This document shows positions 32,401-45,800 of a stretch of DNA of 64,000 nucleotides, in pieces. Numbering within the stretch: the stretch's first letter is position 1; every line of letters starts with the position of its first letter. This stretch comes from Sternotherus odoratus (lineage: Eukaryota > Chordata > Testudines > Kinosternidae), in contig JAVMKO010000005.1 of assembly GCA_032164245.1 (NCBI GenBank), positions 45,400,193 to 45,464,192 of the forward strand, written 5' to 3'. A program made the translations under genes and the position numbers. The notes under the pieces were generated by a model. It saw only the letters and a program-made list of their open reading frames with translations. It had not been told where the DNA came from and ran no database searches.

Positions 32401-35400
32401 GTCCAGATGATGAAGATGTCATCAATGTAGCGTAGATAGAGAAGGGGTGTGAGTGGACGAGAGTTGAGGAAGCGTTGTTCCAGGTCAGCCATAAAGATGT
32501 TGGCATACTGTGGGGCCATGCGGGTGCCCATAGTAGTGCCACTGGTCTGGAGGTATATATTGTCACCAAATTTGAAAAAGTTGTGTGTGAGGATAAAGTC
32601 ACAGAGCTCAGCAACCACCTGTGCTGTGGCATCATCGGGGATACTATTCCGGACAGCTTGTATTCCATCTTTGTGTGGGATGTTTGTGTAGAGAGCCTCT
32701 ACGTCCATGGTGGCTAGGATGGTGTTTTCTGGAAGGTCACCAATGCATTGTAGTTTTCTCAGGAAGTCGGTGGTATCACGGAGATAGCTGGGAGTGCTGG
32801 TGGCATAGGGTCTGAGTAGAGAGTCTACACTTTATTCCTCTTCATGTCCACTTCAGTTATAGTGATCCCAAATTCATTGTGTTCAGAAAGAAGCAATTGT
32901 TTCTAGAGTAATCATTTTCTATAGTGCCTCTGACATATATTTGTCACTGTTGCAGAGATTCTGGAGTGAGTGGAGAAACTGCTGACATTTTATAATTGCA
33001 TAATTCCACTTAATAAAAAAACTCAAATTTATTTGTCTGCAATCTTTTCCTTGTGTATCAGCCAGCTGTTAAAACGGGACACTCGCTTAACTGTTCCGAT
33101 CCTGGATGCCCTCTCCAGTTTGGATCTTGATGTGGGACTTTTGGCTGAGGTAAGAGATTCCCTACAAAACAGAAGTGTAAATGTTAGAGCTTGCTCTGAT
33201 CATTCCAAGTATTGTGTTAAAACAAGCTCTTTTGAGTCTTTCTTTGCCAGCCAAAGTGGGAAAGGTGGCAGGAATTTCACTTGAATCTATAAGCTTATTA
33301 CATAAAATTATTCTTGAGAGAAAGCATTGAATTGAGAATGACTTGTATGAGATTTTCTGGCTATAATGCAATGGTGTGTTCTCAGAGGATATGCTATCTT
33401 ACTCACCTCAGTTAGCAACTGTTTATGCCCTGAAACATAAGGGCTTATTTCTCTTATTGTTTTTACCCTGACTATTGTAAATGTATGTTCTCATTATGCA
33501 TGTACATTTCTAACCCTTTGAATCCTATTAAACTCTTGGCTTCAGTGATGATATTGTGACACCAGTTCCACAGATTGTGTTATTTTTTAAAAAAAAATAT
33601 TCTATTATCCATCTTAAATTTGTTGCCCTTCAATTTCATTGACATTCCCCTTGATCTTGTATTACGAGAAATGGTAAATAGCAGCACACAACTTACCTTC
33701 TTCAGACCCATTCATTATTTTGTGTCTCTACAATGTCCCTTCTGAATTAAACACTCCTAGCCTTTTCTGACTGTTTTCATATGGAAATCATTTCAGCTTC
33801 TGATAATTTTTTTTGCCTCTCTTCCAAACCCTTGTTATCTCTATTTAGTTTTTGATATGTGGTGGCCAGAATAGAATCCAGTGTTTTAGGTGAGAGCATC
33901 CCATTGATTTATATAACATTCTTGACTGGCTCCAGTCAATTTAGAATCCAGCAATATATGAGTGTTCAGAATATCCCTTCCAATGTGTATTATTTTGCAC
34001 TTGTCAGCACTGAATAGTGTCAGGGACTAGAACTTTGACTGGCATGGTTCGTTGTCTGACCGCAAAGAGACAGGCAACACTAGCAGCGTCCAATCACATG
34101 CTCTTTTTTGAAGAGTGTACACGACAATAGAGAGCTTCCTGTCTCTGAAGAGAACCAGCCACTCTTTCTAACACTTGATAGGATTTTATAGACAGTTCCG
34201 TCGCGTCACAGGTTAGTCTGAGCAACCCAAGCTCTCCCCCCTAGGTTAGTTAAGACTTTTGTGTATCTATACATACTTAACTATCACTTCATTACAACTT
34301 AAACAATACTTAATTTATGACTATCTAACACATCTTAGTGGGTGTCTTATCAGCTAGGTCAACGAGTACCAGCCACAGAAGAGAGAAATGAACAAATAGT
34401 AAACAAGAAAAGGGAGTTGAAACATTCTGGCTCCAGATGACTGGTACAAGAATGCTGATATTGCACTACTCCCAGGGTCTTCGAAAGTTCACTCAGTATA
34501 CTGTTCTGTTCAAGGACTACCCAGAGTCCTTTAGGTTTTGACTACAATCTAGTTCACATAACTCATCTAAGTGCCCCATATATTTTGGGCCTAACAATAT
34601 TATTGTCAATCATGTTGTTCATTCCCTTAGCTTGCCATGATGGTGTTGCCCTACTCCATCTGAAATTCTTTGCTGTATTTTCCAGCCTTGCCTATTCTCA
34701 ATATTTTTTTTTATAGATTCGAAGGCCAGAAGGGAATATAGTGATCATCTAATCTGATTTCTTGTATAACACAGGCCAGAGAACTCCAAAATATTTCTTA
34801 GAGTAGATCTTTTAGAAAATCATCCAATTTTGATTTTAAAATGGTCAGTGATTGTCAGGGTTCCCTCCCCACTCTGAACTGTGGGGTAGAGATGTGGGAC
34901 CCACATCAAGGACCCCCTAAACTTATCTGTATCAGCTTAGGTTAAAAACTTCCCCAAGGCACAAATCCTTTCCTTGTTCTTGGACGGTATTGCTGCCACC
35001 ACCAAGTGATTTAGGCAAAAATTCAAGAAAAGGACCATTTGGGGTTCCTATTTCCCCAAAATATCCCCCCAAGTCCCTAAACCCCCTTTCTTGGGGAGGC
35101 TTGAGAATAATGTACTAACAATTGGTTACAAAGTGAGCAAAGACCCCCTGGTCTTTTGGACACTGAAAATCAATCAAGTTTTTAAAAGAAGAATATCATC
35201 TTTTTAAAAAAATAAAAGAATCATACCTGTAAAATCAGGATGGAAGGTAACTTTACAGGGCAAACTAAAAGATGTGAAACACAGAGGATTTCCCTCTAGG
35301 CTTGGCTTCAAAGTTACAGAAAACAGGAGTAAGACTCCTGTTAGCATAGGGAAAATTCACAAGCTAAAACAAAAGATAATCTAATGCATTTCCTTGCTAT

Positions 35401-38400
35401 TACTTTAAAATTTCTGTAATTTTATATGTATAATTTCAGTAGGAGCTGGTTACCTGCTTGGGCTCTCTCTTTGTCCCAGGAGAGAACAACACAAAGAGCA
35501 CAAACAAAACTCTCTTTCCCCCCTACCCCCCATTTGAAAATATCTTCTTTCCCCATTGGTCCTTTTGATCAAGTGCCAGCTAGGTTAATTGAACAGATTA
35601 AGCCCTTACAGGTAAGTGAGTTTGTAGCTCTGGTCAGGAAGGATTTTATATTACTGCATACATCGAGGTTGTTACCCTTCCCTTTATATTTGACAGTGAT
35701 GGTAAATCTTCCCCAACCATTGGGAATGATTTTTCATCATCTGCAAATGTTGCCACCTCGTGGTTCACCACCAGTCTTGGTTCAGAACCACAGGTCACCT
35801 TTCCCCATTATGGAAATTCCACTGTGCAGCTCATGTTAAAAAGAGAGAAAGGTCTGTGTCATGGGGTGTATAGAACCCATGCTGGCCTGTTAACCAAGAA
35901 ATTAAAGCAAGAACTGACAGTCAGTGCTGATTGGCAGCCTCACAGCAGCTGGGGGAGAAAAAGAGCTGAGAAGCAGAGGGTGGTCGCCAGAGCAAGTAGG
36001 CCAGCAAAAGACGGTTCTGCGAACAAGCTGGTGAGAAGCCTCCCCGGAGTGACAACAGCACAAGGAATGGATGACCAGAGCCACAGGCCGCAGAAGCCTA
36101 CAGACCCAATGGAAGTAGGAAGGAGCTCAGAGTATTTCAGGAAAACTGTTAAGGACTGATTCTGCCTGCCTGGGTTAAAGATCCTGAGGTGGAGTGGGTG
36201 TGCCTGAGTTCCCCTACCAACCGCTTAATAGAGACTTAAAAGCCAAAGTGGGTTCCAGGCCTCTTGAGGCAAGGACCAGATAACCCCTGACAACCATAAG
36301 GGGAAGCCCGTACACCCCAGTGTGACAGAAATTAATGTCCTTGCCTCCAGAAGGACTATAGAGATCCAGACAAGAAGGGCAGCCCTGTCGATCTGAGAAG
36401 ACTGCGTAATACCCTGTCTAACCAAAGGGTGGCACCAGTGCACTGGGGCACCAGCTCACAGACTCTAAACAGGCTTGTGGACTGCCTTTCAGAGATGCTG
36501 CTGCATATGGAGGCAAAGGAGCTAGACAGGACAGTTTATATTGAAGACCTCTGCTGCTTGTCTGACTTTGGCTGTTTAAAGGTACCCCACTGTAGATCAT
36601 GATTTCTTAGAAAGTGGCTTGGAGGAAGAGCTTTGAAATGGGAAAGAGCTGCCATTCTTCCTGTATATTAGCTGAGTGACTCAGCACTGGGCTTAGTCTC
36701 TGTGTTTTTGTTTTGTCTTTTATTAATACTGAATGCTGCTGAAGAAGACACAGGTGTCCCCATTCTTCAACTCCCTCTAAGAATGATCCATGCATCAGTC
36801 ATGACTCTGCTGACTGGTAGTCATTATTATGAGGTGTCACCTCATTGTCAAGGCAACACCTGAAAGATAACCGTACAGCGGAGTGAAAATATAGGATGGA
36901 GGTGAGGTACAAAGGCTTCTCCCAGCCAGAGCCTATGTGCATGCTGAAATGGTACAATTCTCATGTTCAGGTTGCTTCTGAGCATAATGCAGGGTGGTTG
37001 TTTGAGTGTATTAAAGACTATTTTATTTTTTATATGGCCCCAAAGGGGTGCTAGTGCTCTGTAATAAACTTTATATCTCCCTGGCACCCAGTCTTACAGA
37101 TTACACAATATTGCTCTTTCCTTTAGGTGCGACAGTCTGCTATGATCATTGTGCCTGCTGTAAAATTGGAAGATTTGCCTGTAGTAATCAAATTCATTCT
37201 ACATAACATCAAAGCTGTGGATGCAGTAGAGGTACAGTATTTACTCTGTCACAGAGAGGAGATGTAGAAATGAATATTCTTTAGGTACACAGGAAAGGCC
37301 ATGCTGGTATAAACCTATGGGCAATGTAGTCCAGTGTCCAGCTTGGCAGAAATCATTGCCTGATTCAGGAGAAGGTGAAATACTCTAATAATTCTCCACA
37401 TTGCTAAGTACTAAATCTCATAAGGAATTTATTCCTGACCCCCACTGTTGATTCACTTATGCCCTGAAATGTAAGGATTGAGAGTCCCTCCTGTGCTCTA
37501 GGTAATTTTCAATTTATTTTTTAAAATATGTTTTGCAGAAAGTGACAGGAATTTTATTTAATGGGCCTTTCCACAAAATTCATGTGTGGTGGTCTTACCA
37601 ACCTGTGCCCCTCTTTCTGTCTCTTTTGCAGCAGGCCCTTTAAATTTCTCTGGTCCAGTTCCAGCTAGGCTGGCTGCAAAAAGTCTTTCAAAGTAAAATT
37701 ATCTCAAACATAAAATCTTGATAGCAACCCTCCCAATGTTGTTCAGGAGGGTTGTTTTCCATCCCTCTTCCACAGCCTTGGAAAGGAACTGTGGGTCACC
37801 CTTTTCCCTCCTGGGGCTGATGGTCCCTGGCAAACAGTTCCTCTCTATTTTTCCCTTTCACAGTGAGAACAGGGAACTTTTTGTGCTATCTCCCCCTCGG
37901 CTGCCCACCTCCAATGGTTTTTGTCTTGATTGGTTAGATGATTGACTGGGAGGGGAGCCTTGCTCCACCTTACACTGCAAGGCTGTTGGCTTTGGGCCCT
38001 TAAAGAAACAGTCATCTCTTCTCACTCGGGCCATTTCCCCTGTGTCTGTTCCTGCTCCCCCCAGGATCATCATTTGGTTGAGACTGTTTGGAATGGGGGT
38101 AACCTGAACCCTATTCCCTCTCACTCCCCCAATTCCTCTTTTCCTCAAAGGACCAGTATGAGGGGCTGTCACTCCCGGGGTGCAGTCTGGGAGCCACTGG
38201 AACTGCTGTGCCCACTAACAATTCAGCTGGAATGACCTCTCTCACATCGCTCTGCTGTTGACTCAGCAAGCCCCTCCAGGCCCTGTTATACCCAACACGA
38301 CAGCAGGTGGCGCCACACACCCAACTGAGTTACCTAAGTGTTTTACCTAAGCCACTCATGGACAGAGGGCAACAGCCAACTTCCCAGCTCCCCAACCTTG

Positions 38401-41400
38401 TACCCTATTGGAGCATAACACCAGAATTATACCGTCTTGCTCTGCACAGGATCTGTACCATGCAAGCTCATTAATTAATTTGCTTTTCCCTCAATGTGGG
38501 AAAGATATCCAACAGCCTTTGTTTATCAAGTGGAGATTTTCCCATATACTTCACTCAAAATGCTCTGGTTAAGATAATTCATAAAACAAATTTATTAACT
38601 ACAGAAAGATAGATTTTAAGTGATTATAAGTGATAGCAAACAGATCAAAGCAGACTACCTAACAAATACCAAATATGCAAGCTATGCCTAATATACTAGA
38701 TAGGTGGAGTTTGAATTAGCAATTTTTCACCCTGACTGATGATACAAGCAGGCTTGCAGATTTTTAAGGCACAAGCTGCATCTGCCTTGCAGCTAGGGTT
38801 CTCCCTCATTCCAAATCCTTTGTTTTACAGAGTTTCTTTCAGGAGTTGAGTTGTGGGGGAGTTAAGACAAATCATGATGTCACTCCCCACCTTCTATAGT
38901 CTCTCCATATGGTAGGAATCCTTTGTTTCAAGCTAAGTTCTGAGCCCAGTTTGTGGAAAAATTCAGGAATTTAGTGTCATGTGGTCTGGGCACATGACCT
39001 TGCATGCCTTGCTAGCCATAGCAGCCATTATTCATAGGTTGTCTGAAGCCTTCCCAGGTGGGCCTCACCAGGATAAGCTTCTTCTAAGGCCTATTGTTCC
39101 CTTAATGGCCCATTACCTTGAATAGGCCCTTCACAATCACCTATCTAGAAGCATCTTGCCTAGTGAGTGTCACCCAGGTGCAACCACATGTGAAATATAG
39201 ATGCACAGTCAATATTTAGAACTCCAGGTACAAAAATTATATATGCATACAAATAGGATAATCATATTCAGGAAATTATAACTTTTCCAAAGATTCCCCC
39301 ACATGAGACATCTTGTAGAAAATGCATCATATAATTATGTCATAATCATGCCATTATGATGAATATGGAGTGCAGTGTCACAATCAGTGTATCTCGTTAC
39401 AGTCTGTAATATTGTCTCTGGGGATTCTACATAATTGTCTTTATTTTTCTTCCACCTTTCTCTATCTCTCATATCTATTCATTAATTTTTACAAATGCTC
39501 TAACAAATATGTCTGACAGTTATAAATTACTGTGCTCTGCAGGTGATTTCTGCCCTTCGCAAGAACTTGGATCTGTCGTCATGTATTTTACCTTTGCAGA
39601 TTCTGTCTTCTCAAAGCAAGCTCAAAAGCCAGCCGCAAACCAGGTATTTGCATTGTAGTTGCATGATTCTGTTTGGTTTCTGCATGGGAAAGATGGGATA
39701 GAAGGACTTTGATTCTAATTTCTGAGACTTCTCAGTTGGGTTTAGTTACATACACTAGCATCATTTGCCCAGTTTGCTATCTCTGCTGCCATCCTCAGTG
39801 CTTTAGCTAGTGTCCCTTCCAGCCAGCATCACTGCAACCACATCCCTGGCTGCTGCCATATACTGTCAAGACGGCACCCTCCACCATCCCACTGCAGTGT
39901 CTCTTTTAGCCAGCACCACAGCCTCGTAGGTGTTCTGGCACGTCCAGTCTGGCTTGTGCTGCTGTGATTTCATGCCCCATCACCCTGGCTGGCATTTGCA
40001 CCCAGTACTAGCCTTGGCTGGGATGATTTAGTTGGTGTTGGTCCTGCTTTGAGAAGGGGATTGGACTACATGACCTGAGGTCTCTTCCAACCCTAATATT
40101 CTATGCTCCACATGATCTCCGCATGATCCCTGACTGGCGCTGCTGCTGCTGCATGCATCTCTTCTTACCTGCCCTGTCTTTATTGTAATTCCAGACAGCA
40201 TTGCTTTCACTTCATCCCTGCCATCGCCTCCCTTCTAGCAGGTGGCGCTGCAGCTGCTCCTCTTAGTGCTGACTTGACCTGTACCTGTTATGACAAGACT
40301 CACGTGATAGATGAGCAATTCTGTTCCTCTCTGGTTGTTTGCAGTTCCTCCACAAGCCAAGTGAGCAGCAGCCAGAACTGTGTCAAGCTCCTCTTTGATG
40401 TGATAAAGTTGGCTGTGAGATTTCAGAAAGGCATTTCTGAAGCTTGGATTAAGGTCAGATACTGGGCTCTAGGGTTTGTCTGATTTGTAATGTAATTAGA
40501 ACATTAACCGTAGATTTCCTGACTTGCAAATGTAGTTTCACAAAACTATTTAATGTTACACTTTTATCCCTGAAAGTACTGATACTAACCTTTTTCTGTG
40601 GTATTGATGCTTTGCACTTTTCAGTGGCAAATCTCAAAGTGCTCTCAAGACTGTAGGTAAGCAGTACAAGCCTCGTTCTACAACGCGAGGACCTGAGGCA
40701 CAGGTGAAGCCCAAGAGTGTGTTTTAAAATGAAGACTTTTTTTGTAAATTTGTGCTTTAGCTTATCTGGGCCTCAGTCTGCTCATCTGTGAAGTGGGGGT
40801 AGTGATTTTGCTGTTCTTCACAAGGATTAGCTTGGTAATTGATGTTTGAAATGTGCTATTGAAATATTCAGCAGGGACTGATCCTGCAGAGGGGACAAAG
40901 TTCCATTTTTAATGATGGGCTGGGTATAAACTATGAGGCTGAACTTGTTTTCTTGCTCCAAATTCTTAATTTATTATTCAGAATTTCAGTTCCTTTCTCA
41001 AAGGTTGAAGTTGTTTGAGTATCCTTAGTCAAACTGTAAATTTGCACATTTATTTATGTGGGAAGATGTAGGAGTGGAGGGAAAAAGCAGATCTTAAAAG
41101 AATAACTGGATGAAGTCAGACATCATGTGATGTAATGTGTTCAGATGCAATTGGAAATGCTTTTCAAGATCTGTGCAAAAATGAAGGAAAAACAGAGGAA
41201 TCATTGAAGAAATTTGATGAAAATCTATGTGGTGCGAGCTCACATGCCTTCTTTCCCTTTCCTGTGCCTAGAATACTTCCTGCTGGCTGCATCCAGCCAT
41301 ACCAGAGTGTTAGACATGCTTTGAGAAAGTGAGGAATGTTCAGCGTATCTTGCAGTTTGAATGTTATGTTTATCTGGCAGTTTCTTTCCCCCAAAATAGT

Positions 41401-42829
41401 GTGCTCACCCATCTTAGCCATCCACACTGAATCAAATTGTAAAATTTGCTCCTGGCATGGTAGCTAGAATTTTTTAAATTTTTTTTTTAAGGGAATTGTT
41501 CTGTTCCTCAATGAAGACATTATTCTTGCTCTGGAAAAATTCATATGGGGAGGTGAGGAAGGAGGAGCTAGTGAGGAAGGAGGAGCTAGCTTTTAATGAG
41601 AACTCTAGGAACTGTCTCCAGACTCTGCAGTATTTAATGTAATCCAGTATCCTGGATTGATGGGTTTGCATAGAAGAGAAACTGACAGGTGCAGTATTTC
41701 TTTTGGTTTCTGCCTGGCCAGTCTGGTCATTTCCATTGTGTAAGAGGTGTGGGTTTTGAAGTCAGTTATTACTGTATATACGCTATTCATATAATCATAG
41801 GACTGGAAGGGACCCCTTGAGGTCATCTAGTCCAGTCTCCTGCAGTCATGGCAGAACTAGGTGTTATCTAGATCATCCCTGACAGGAGTTTGTCTAATCT
41901 GCTCTTAAAAACCTCCAGTGATGGAGATTCCACAACCTCCCTAGGCAATTTATTCCAATGCTTAACCAACATGATAGTTAGGAAGTTTTTCCAAATGTCC
42001 AACCTAAACCTCCCTTGTTGCAATTTAAGTCCATTGCTTCTTGTCCTATCCTCAGAGGTTAAGAAGAAGAATATTGTAACTGTTTATTTCTTTCCTCCTC
42101 AGGCTATTGAGAATACTGTCTCTGTGTCTGACCATAAGGTAATGCCTCTCTTGACTCTTCCAGTGCTGTAGTTGTTCTGTGTTATGAGCTTCTCTCTTGG
42201 ACACAAATCAATAAGGGCACTTGCTTCCTCCACAGCAACAGGATTGGAGGTTTTGCTATAGAAATCAGGGACTGCCAGTTATCAAGAGATCTTGTGGGTC
42301 CCCATGCATTTGTTCTCTCCATAACTGGGTTTGATCTGAATTGTGTTTACTCCTGAACATTCTTAATGACAAATGCATCCAGCCCAGTCTGAAAGTCATG
42401 TGAGAGACAGTTCCTCTGTATCTACCTCCCTCCTCGACCTGTGGCACTAGTCTGACTAGTCAGTTTAAGTGACTTATTGAGCCCTGAACTTTCTCTATAG
42501 AGCTGATAAAAAAAATGAACTGTTATTTTTAGTCTTTATTTTCCTTAGTGTTCTGCAGACCAGCATCTCCGACAGTCCTGGGTATCTTAGCTGCTCTTGT
42601 GTCTCTGCAGCGCATAGACGTGGATGAGCATTTTGGCACCACATGTTCTGGTCAACACCCCCACCCCGTGTTCCTACTTGCTACTAGATGCTCTGTCTCT
42701 GTGGTAGCAGACAGTGGCTATTTTTTACTCTTGCCCTTACTCCTTCTATTTTAACTTTTCTGCCTTGTTCTTTGGGCAATGGGGAGCAGCATTCTCCCAC
42801 CCTGAGCCTCCGCTGCAATGTTTCCCTGT

Positions 42830-42860
<31 letters not shown>

Positions 42861-45800
42861 CGAGAGAGAGAGAGAGAGAGAGACAGGCACACAGTTAGCC
42901 TTTCATTTATCCATTAAGACTCGTTCTTAGTAGCTGTCACGTCTGTGAGGAGGGAGTGTTGGAGCTGGCAGCCTTATCCATACATGAGCCTTACTGGGTG
43001 TTCCATGAGATCAAGGTGGGGCTTGGGACACCAGTATCCTTTCTTGGTAAGATAAATTCCTCCTCCTACTTCCCAAGATGCTGTGCTTCCTTTGTTCTGT
43101 CTAAAACTACAACATCCATGTGAATGAGTAGCCTCCTCCAAGATGCCCCCTCGTTTCCTCAGGGCAGCTTAGCAAATCATAGAATATTAGGGTTGGAAGG
43201 GACCTCTGGAGGTCATCTAGTCCAACCCCCTGTTCAAAGCAGGACCAATCCCCAACTAAATTATCCCAGCCAGGGCTTTATCAAGCCTGACCTTAAAAAC
43301 CTCTAAAGAAGGTGATTCTACCACCTCCCTAGGTAACCCATTCCAATGCTTGACCACCCTCCTAGTGAAAAAGTTTTTCCTAATATCCAATCTAAAGCTT
43401 CCCAACTGCAACTTGAGACCCATTGTTTGGTCATCTGCTACCACTGAGAACAGTCTAGATCCATGCTCTTTAGAACCCCCTTTCAGGTAGTTGAAAGCAG
43501 CTATCAAATCTCCCCTCAGTCTTCTCTTCTGTAGACTAAACAATCCCAGTTCTCTCAGCCTCTCCTCAGAAGTCATACGCTCCAGGCCCCTAATAATTTT
43601 TGTTGCCCTTCTCTGGGCTCTTTCCAATTTTTCCACATCCTTCTTGTAGTGTGGGCCCCAAAATTGGACACAGTACTCCAGATGAGGCCTCACCAATGTC
43701 GAATAGAGGAGAACAATCACATCCCTCCATCTGCTGGCAATGCCCCTACTTACAGAGACCAAAATGCCATTAGCTTTCTTGGCAACAAGGGCACACTGTT
43801 GACTCATATCCAGCTTCTTATCTACTGTAACCCCTAGTTCCTTTTCTGCAGAACTGCTGCCTATCCATTCGGTCCCTAGTCTGTAGCAGTGCATGGGATT
43901 CTTCCATCCTAAGTGCAGGACTCTGCACTTGTCCTTGTTGAACCTCATCAAATTTCTTTTGGCCCAGTCCTCTAATTTGTCTAGGTCCCTCTGTATCCTA
44001 TCCCTGCCCTCCAGCGTATCTACCATTCCTCCCAGTTTAGTGTCATCTGCAAACTTGCTGAGGGTGCAGTCCACACCATCCTCCAGATCATTGATAAAGA
44101 TATTGAATAAAACTGGCCCCAGGACCGACCCTTGGGGCACTCCGCTCGATACCGGCTGCCAACTAGACATGGAGCCATTGATCACTACCCATTGAGCCCG
44201 AAGATCCAGCTAGCTTTCTATCCACCTTATGGTCCATTCATCCAGCCCATACTTCTTTAACTTGCTGGCCAGAATACTGTGGGAGACTGTATCAAAAGCT
44301 TTGCTAAAGTCAAGGAAGAACACATCCACTGCTTTCCCCTCATCCACAGAGCCAGTTGTCTCATCGTAGAAGGCAATTAGGTTAGTCAGGCATGATTTGC
44401 CGTTGGTGAATCCATGCTGACTGTTCCTCATCACTTTCCTCTCCTCTAAGTGCTTGAGGATTGATTTCTTGAGGACCTGCTCCATGATTTTTCCAGGCAC
44501 TGAGGTGAGGCTGCCTGGCCTGTAATGGCCCCTCACCTCACCATATGAGCTTATCATGTAGTCCCTAACCATAGTTTATTAACAAAACGAAGTGCAAAAG
44601 TCCGTAATGCAATAGTTATGAAACACAGTCCATATCACCCCAGTGCATGTAGATTTTAAAACCCAACATTGTTCTCACTGGGCTCTTGTCAGTCCTCCTT
44701 TGCCCTTCTGCCAGAACAGTCACCCCAGCTCTTACTTCTGAGGCTCAACCCTGCTTTTTCCAGACTCTCTGCTGGGAGCATCCCTCATTCTCCCTTGTCT
44801 TCTCATGACTCCTCCAAGGACCAGCTCTTTGGTGAGGAGATATCTGCACTCCTTTTCTTTCCCTGCCTTCACCCCTCTCTGGCTCTTGACTCCAGCTCTC
44901 TAGCTTAGAGCCAGCAGGCATCTGCTTCTGTTCCTTCTGCTCTCTGGCTCTCTCCTCTTTGGCTTGGGGACACCAGCCAGCAAACCTCTCTTGCTGCTCT
45001 CCTGCCTTCAGCCCTCTCCCAGGAACCACCTCCCCTCTTTGGCAGCTCTCCTTTTCTTCTCTTCCTGACTGAACCAGTCTGCCTTGCTTTGCCAGGCCTC
45101 TTATAGCTTTCAGGTGCTGCTTTCTTAATTGGCCCCAACTGGGGCTCCTGGAGTGGAACAGAAGATCTGAGTTTGGTTTCATTTATTGGGCAAGCTACTC
45201 TGTTATAATCCAACTGAAAAGACATGGTTCACCTTAGATGTTGGAAGATCATTGAAAATCTCTCAAACATACAGAATTCATAAAATTGGGCTCTCTATTT
45301 GTGTCCTTCCACCCAAACTGCCAGGGACTCAGAGCTTCCAATTCCTTCATTGATAGATGGATTAGACTATGTATTGTGGAAGCCTCTCTAAATCATCAGA
45401 GGTTCCTGTCCCAGAAGGGTTTAAGGTACACTCCATGAGATCCTTAGCAACCTCATGGGTGGAACGAGTGGGTTCAGTTCAGAAATTTGCAAAGTGGCCA
45501 CTTTGTCTACAGCTAACATCTTCATTAAGCACTACAGCGTGGACCTTCTGTCTTCTGCAGACGCCTCTCTTGGCAGGATGGTGCTGCAGGCTTTTGAGTA
45601 AGCACACAAATAAGCAGGTACTTCTTTCCTCTTGTAGTTTTGTTTCATAACCCTCTCTACATCTGTTCACTGCTCATTACTTCCCAAACATCCAGAATTG
45701 TGGGAGATGCAGGGTTTCAGAATGGAAGATTTCTTAATGATGATTTCCTTTTTGCTAGCATGGTCTCCCACAATTCTACACACCCTGGATGTTTGTGAGT

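Larger units (their letters stand above)
31098..32830 (-). mobile_element. Penelope-like retroelement, 5'-truncated, antisense
   Basis: The 3' terminal repeat begins at 31098 (acaaagtcctgtggcacctt). Upstream on the minus strand lie a GIY-YIG nuclease region and a reverse transcriptase region in separate frames. RT followed by GIY-YIG is the defining order of endonuclease-bearing Penelope-like elements. Confidence 0.88.

Noticed and set aside
35824..36159. 111-codon frame on the + strand
   Set aside because: Lies in a dispersed repeat, with no motif or family resemblance.
44520..44572. Start of the CR1 frame placed at 44572
   Set aside because: The first codons come from neighbouring LTR-like sequence; CR1 homology begins near 44520.
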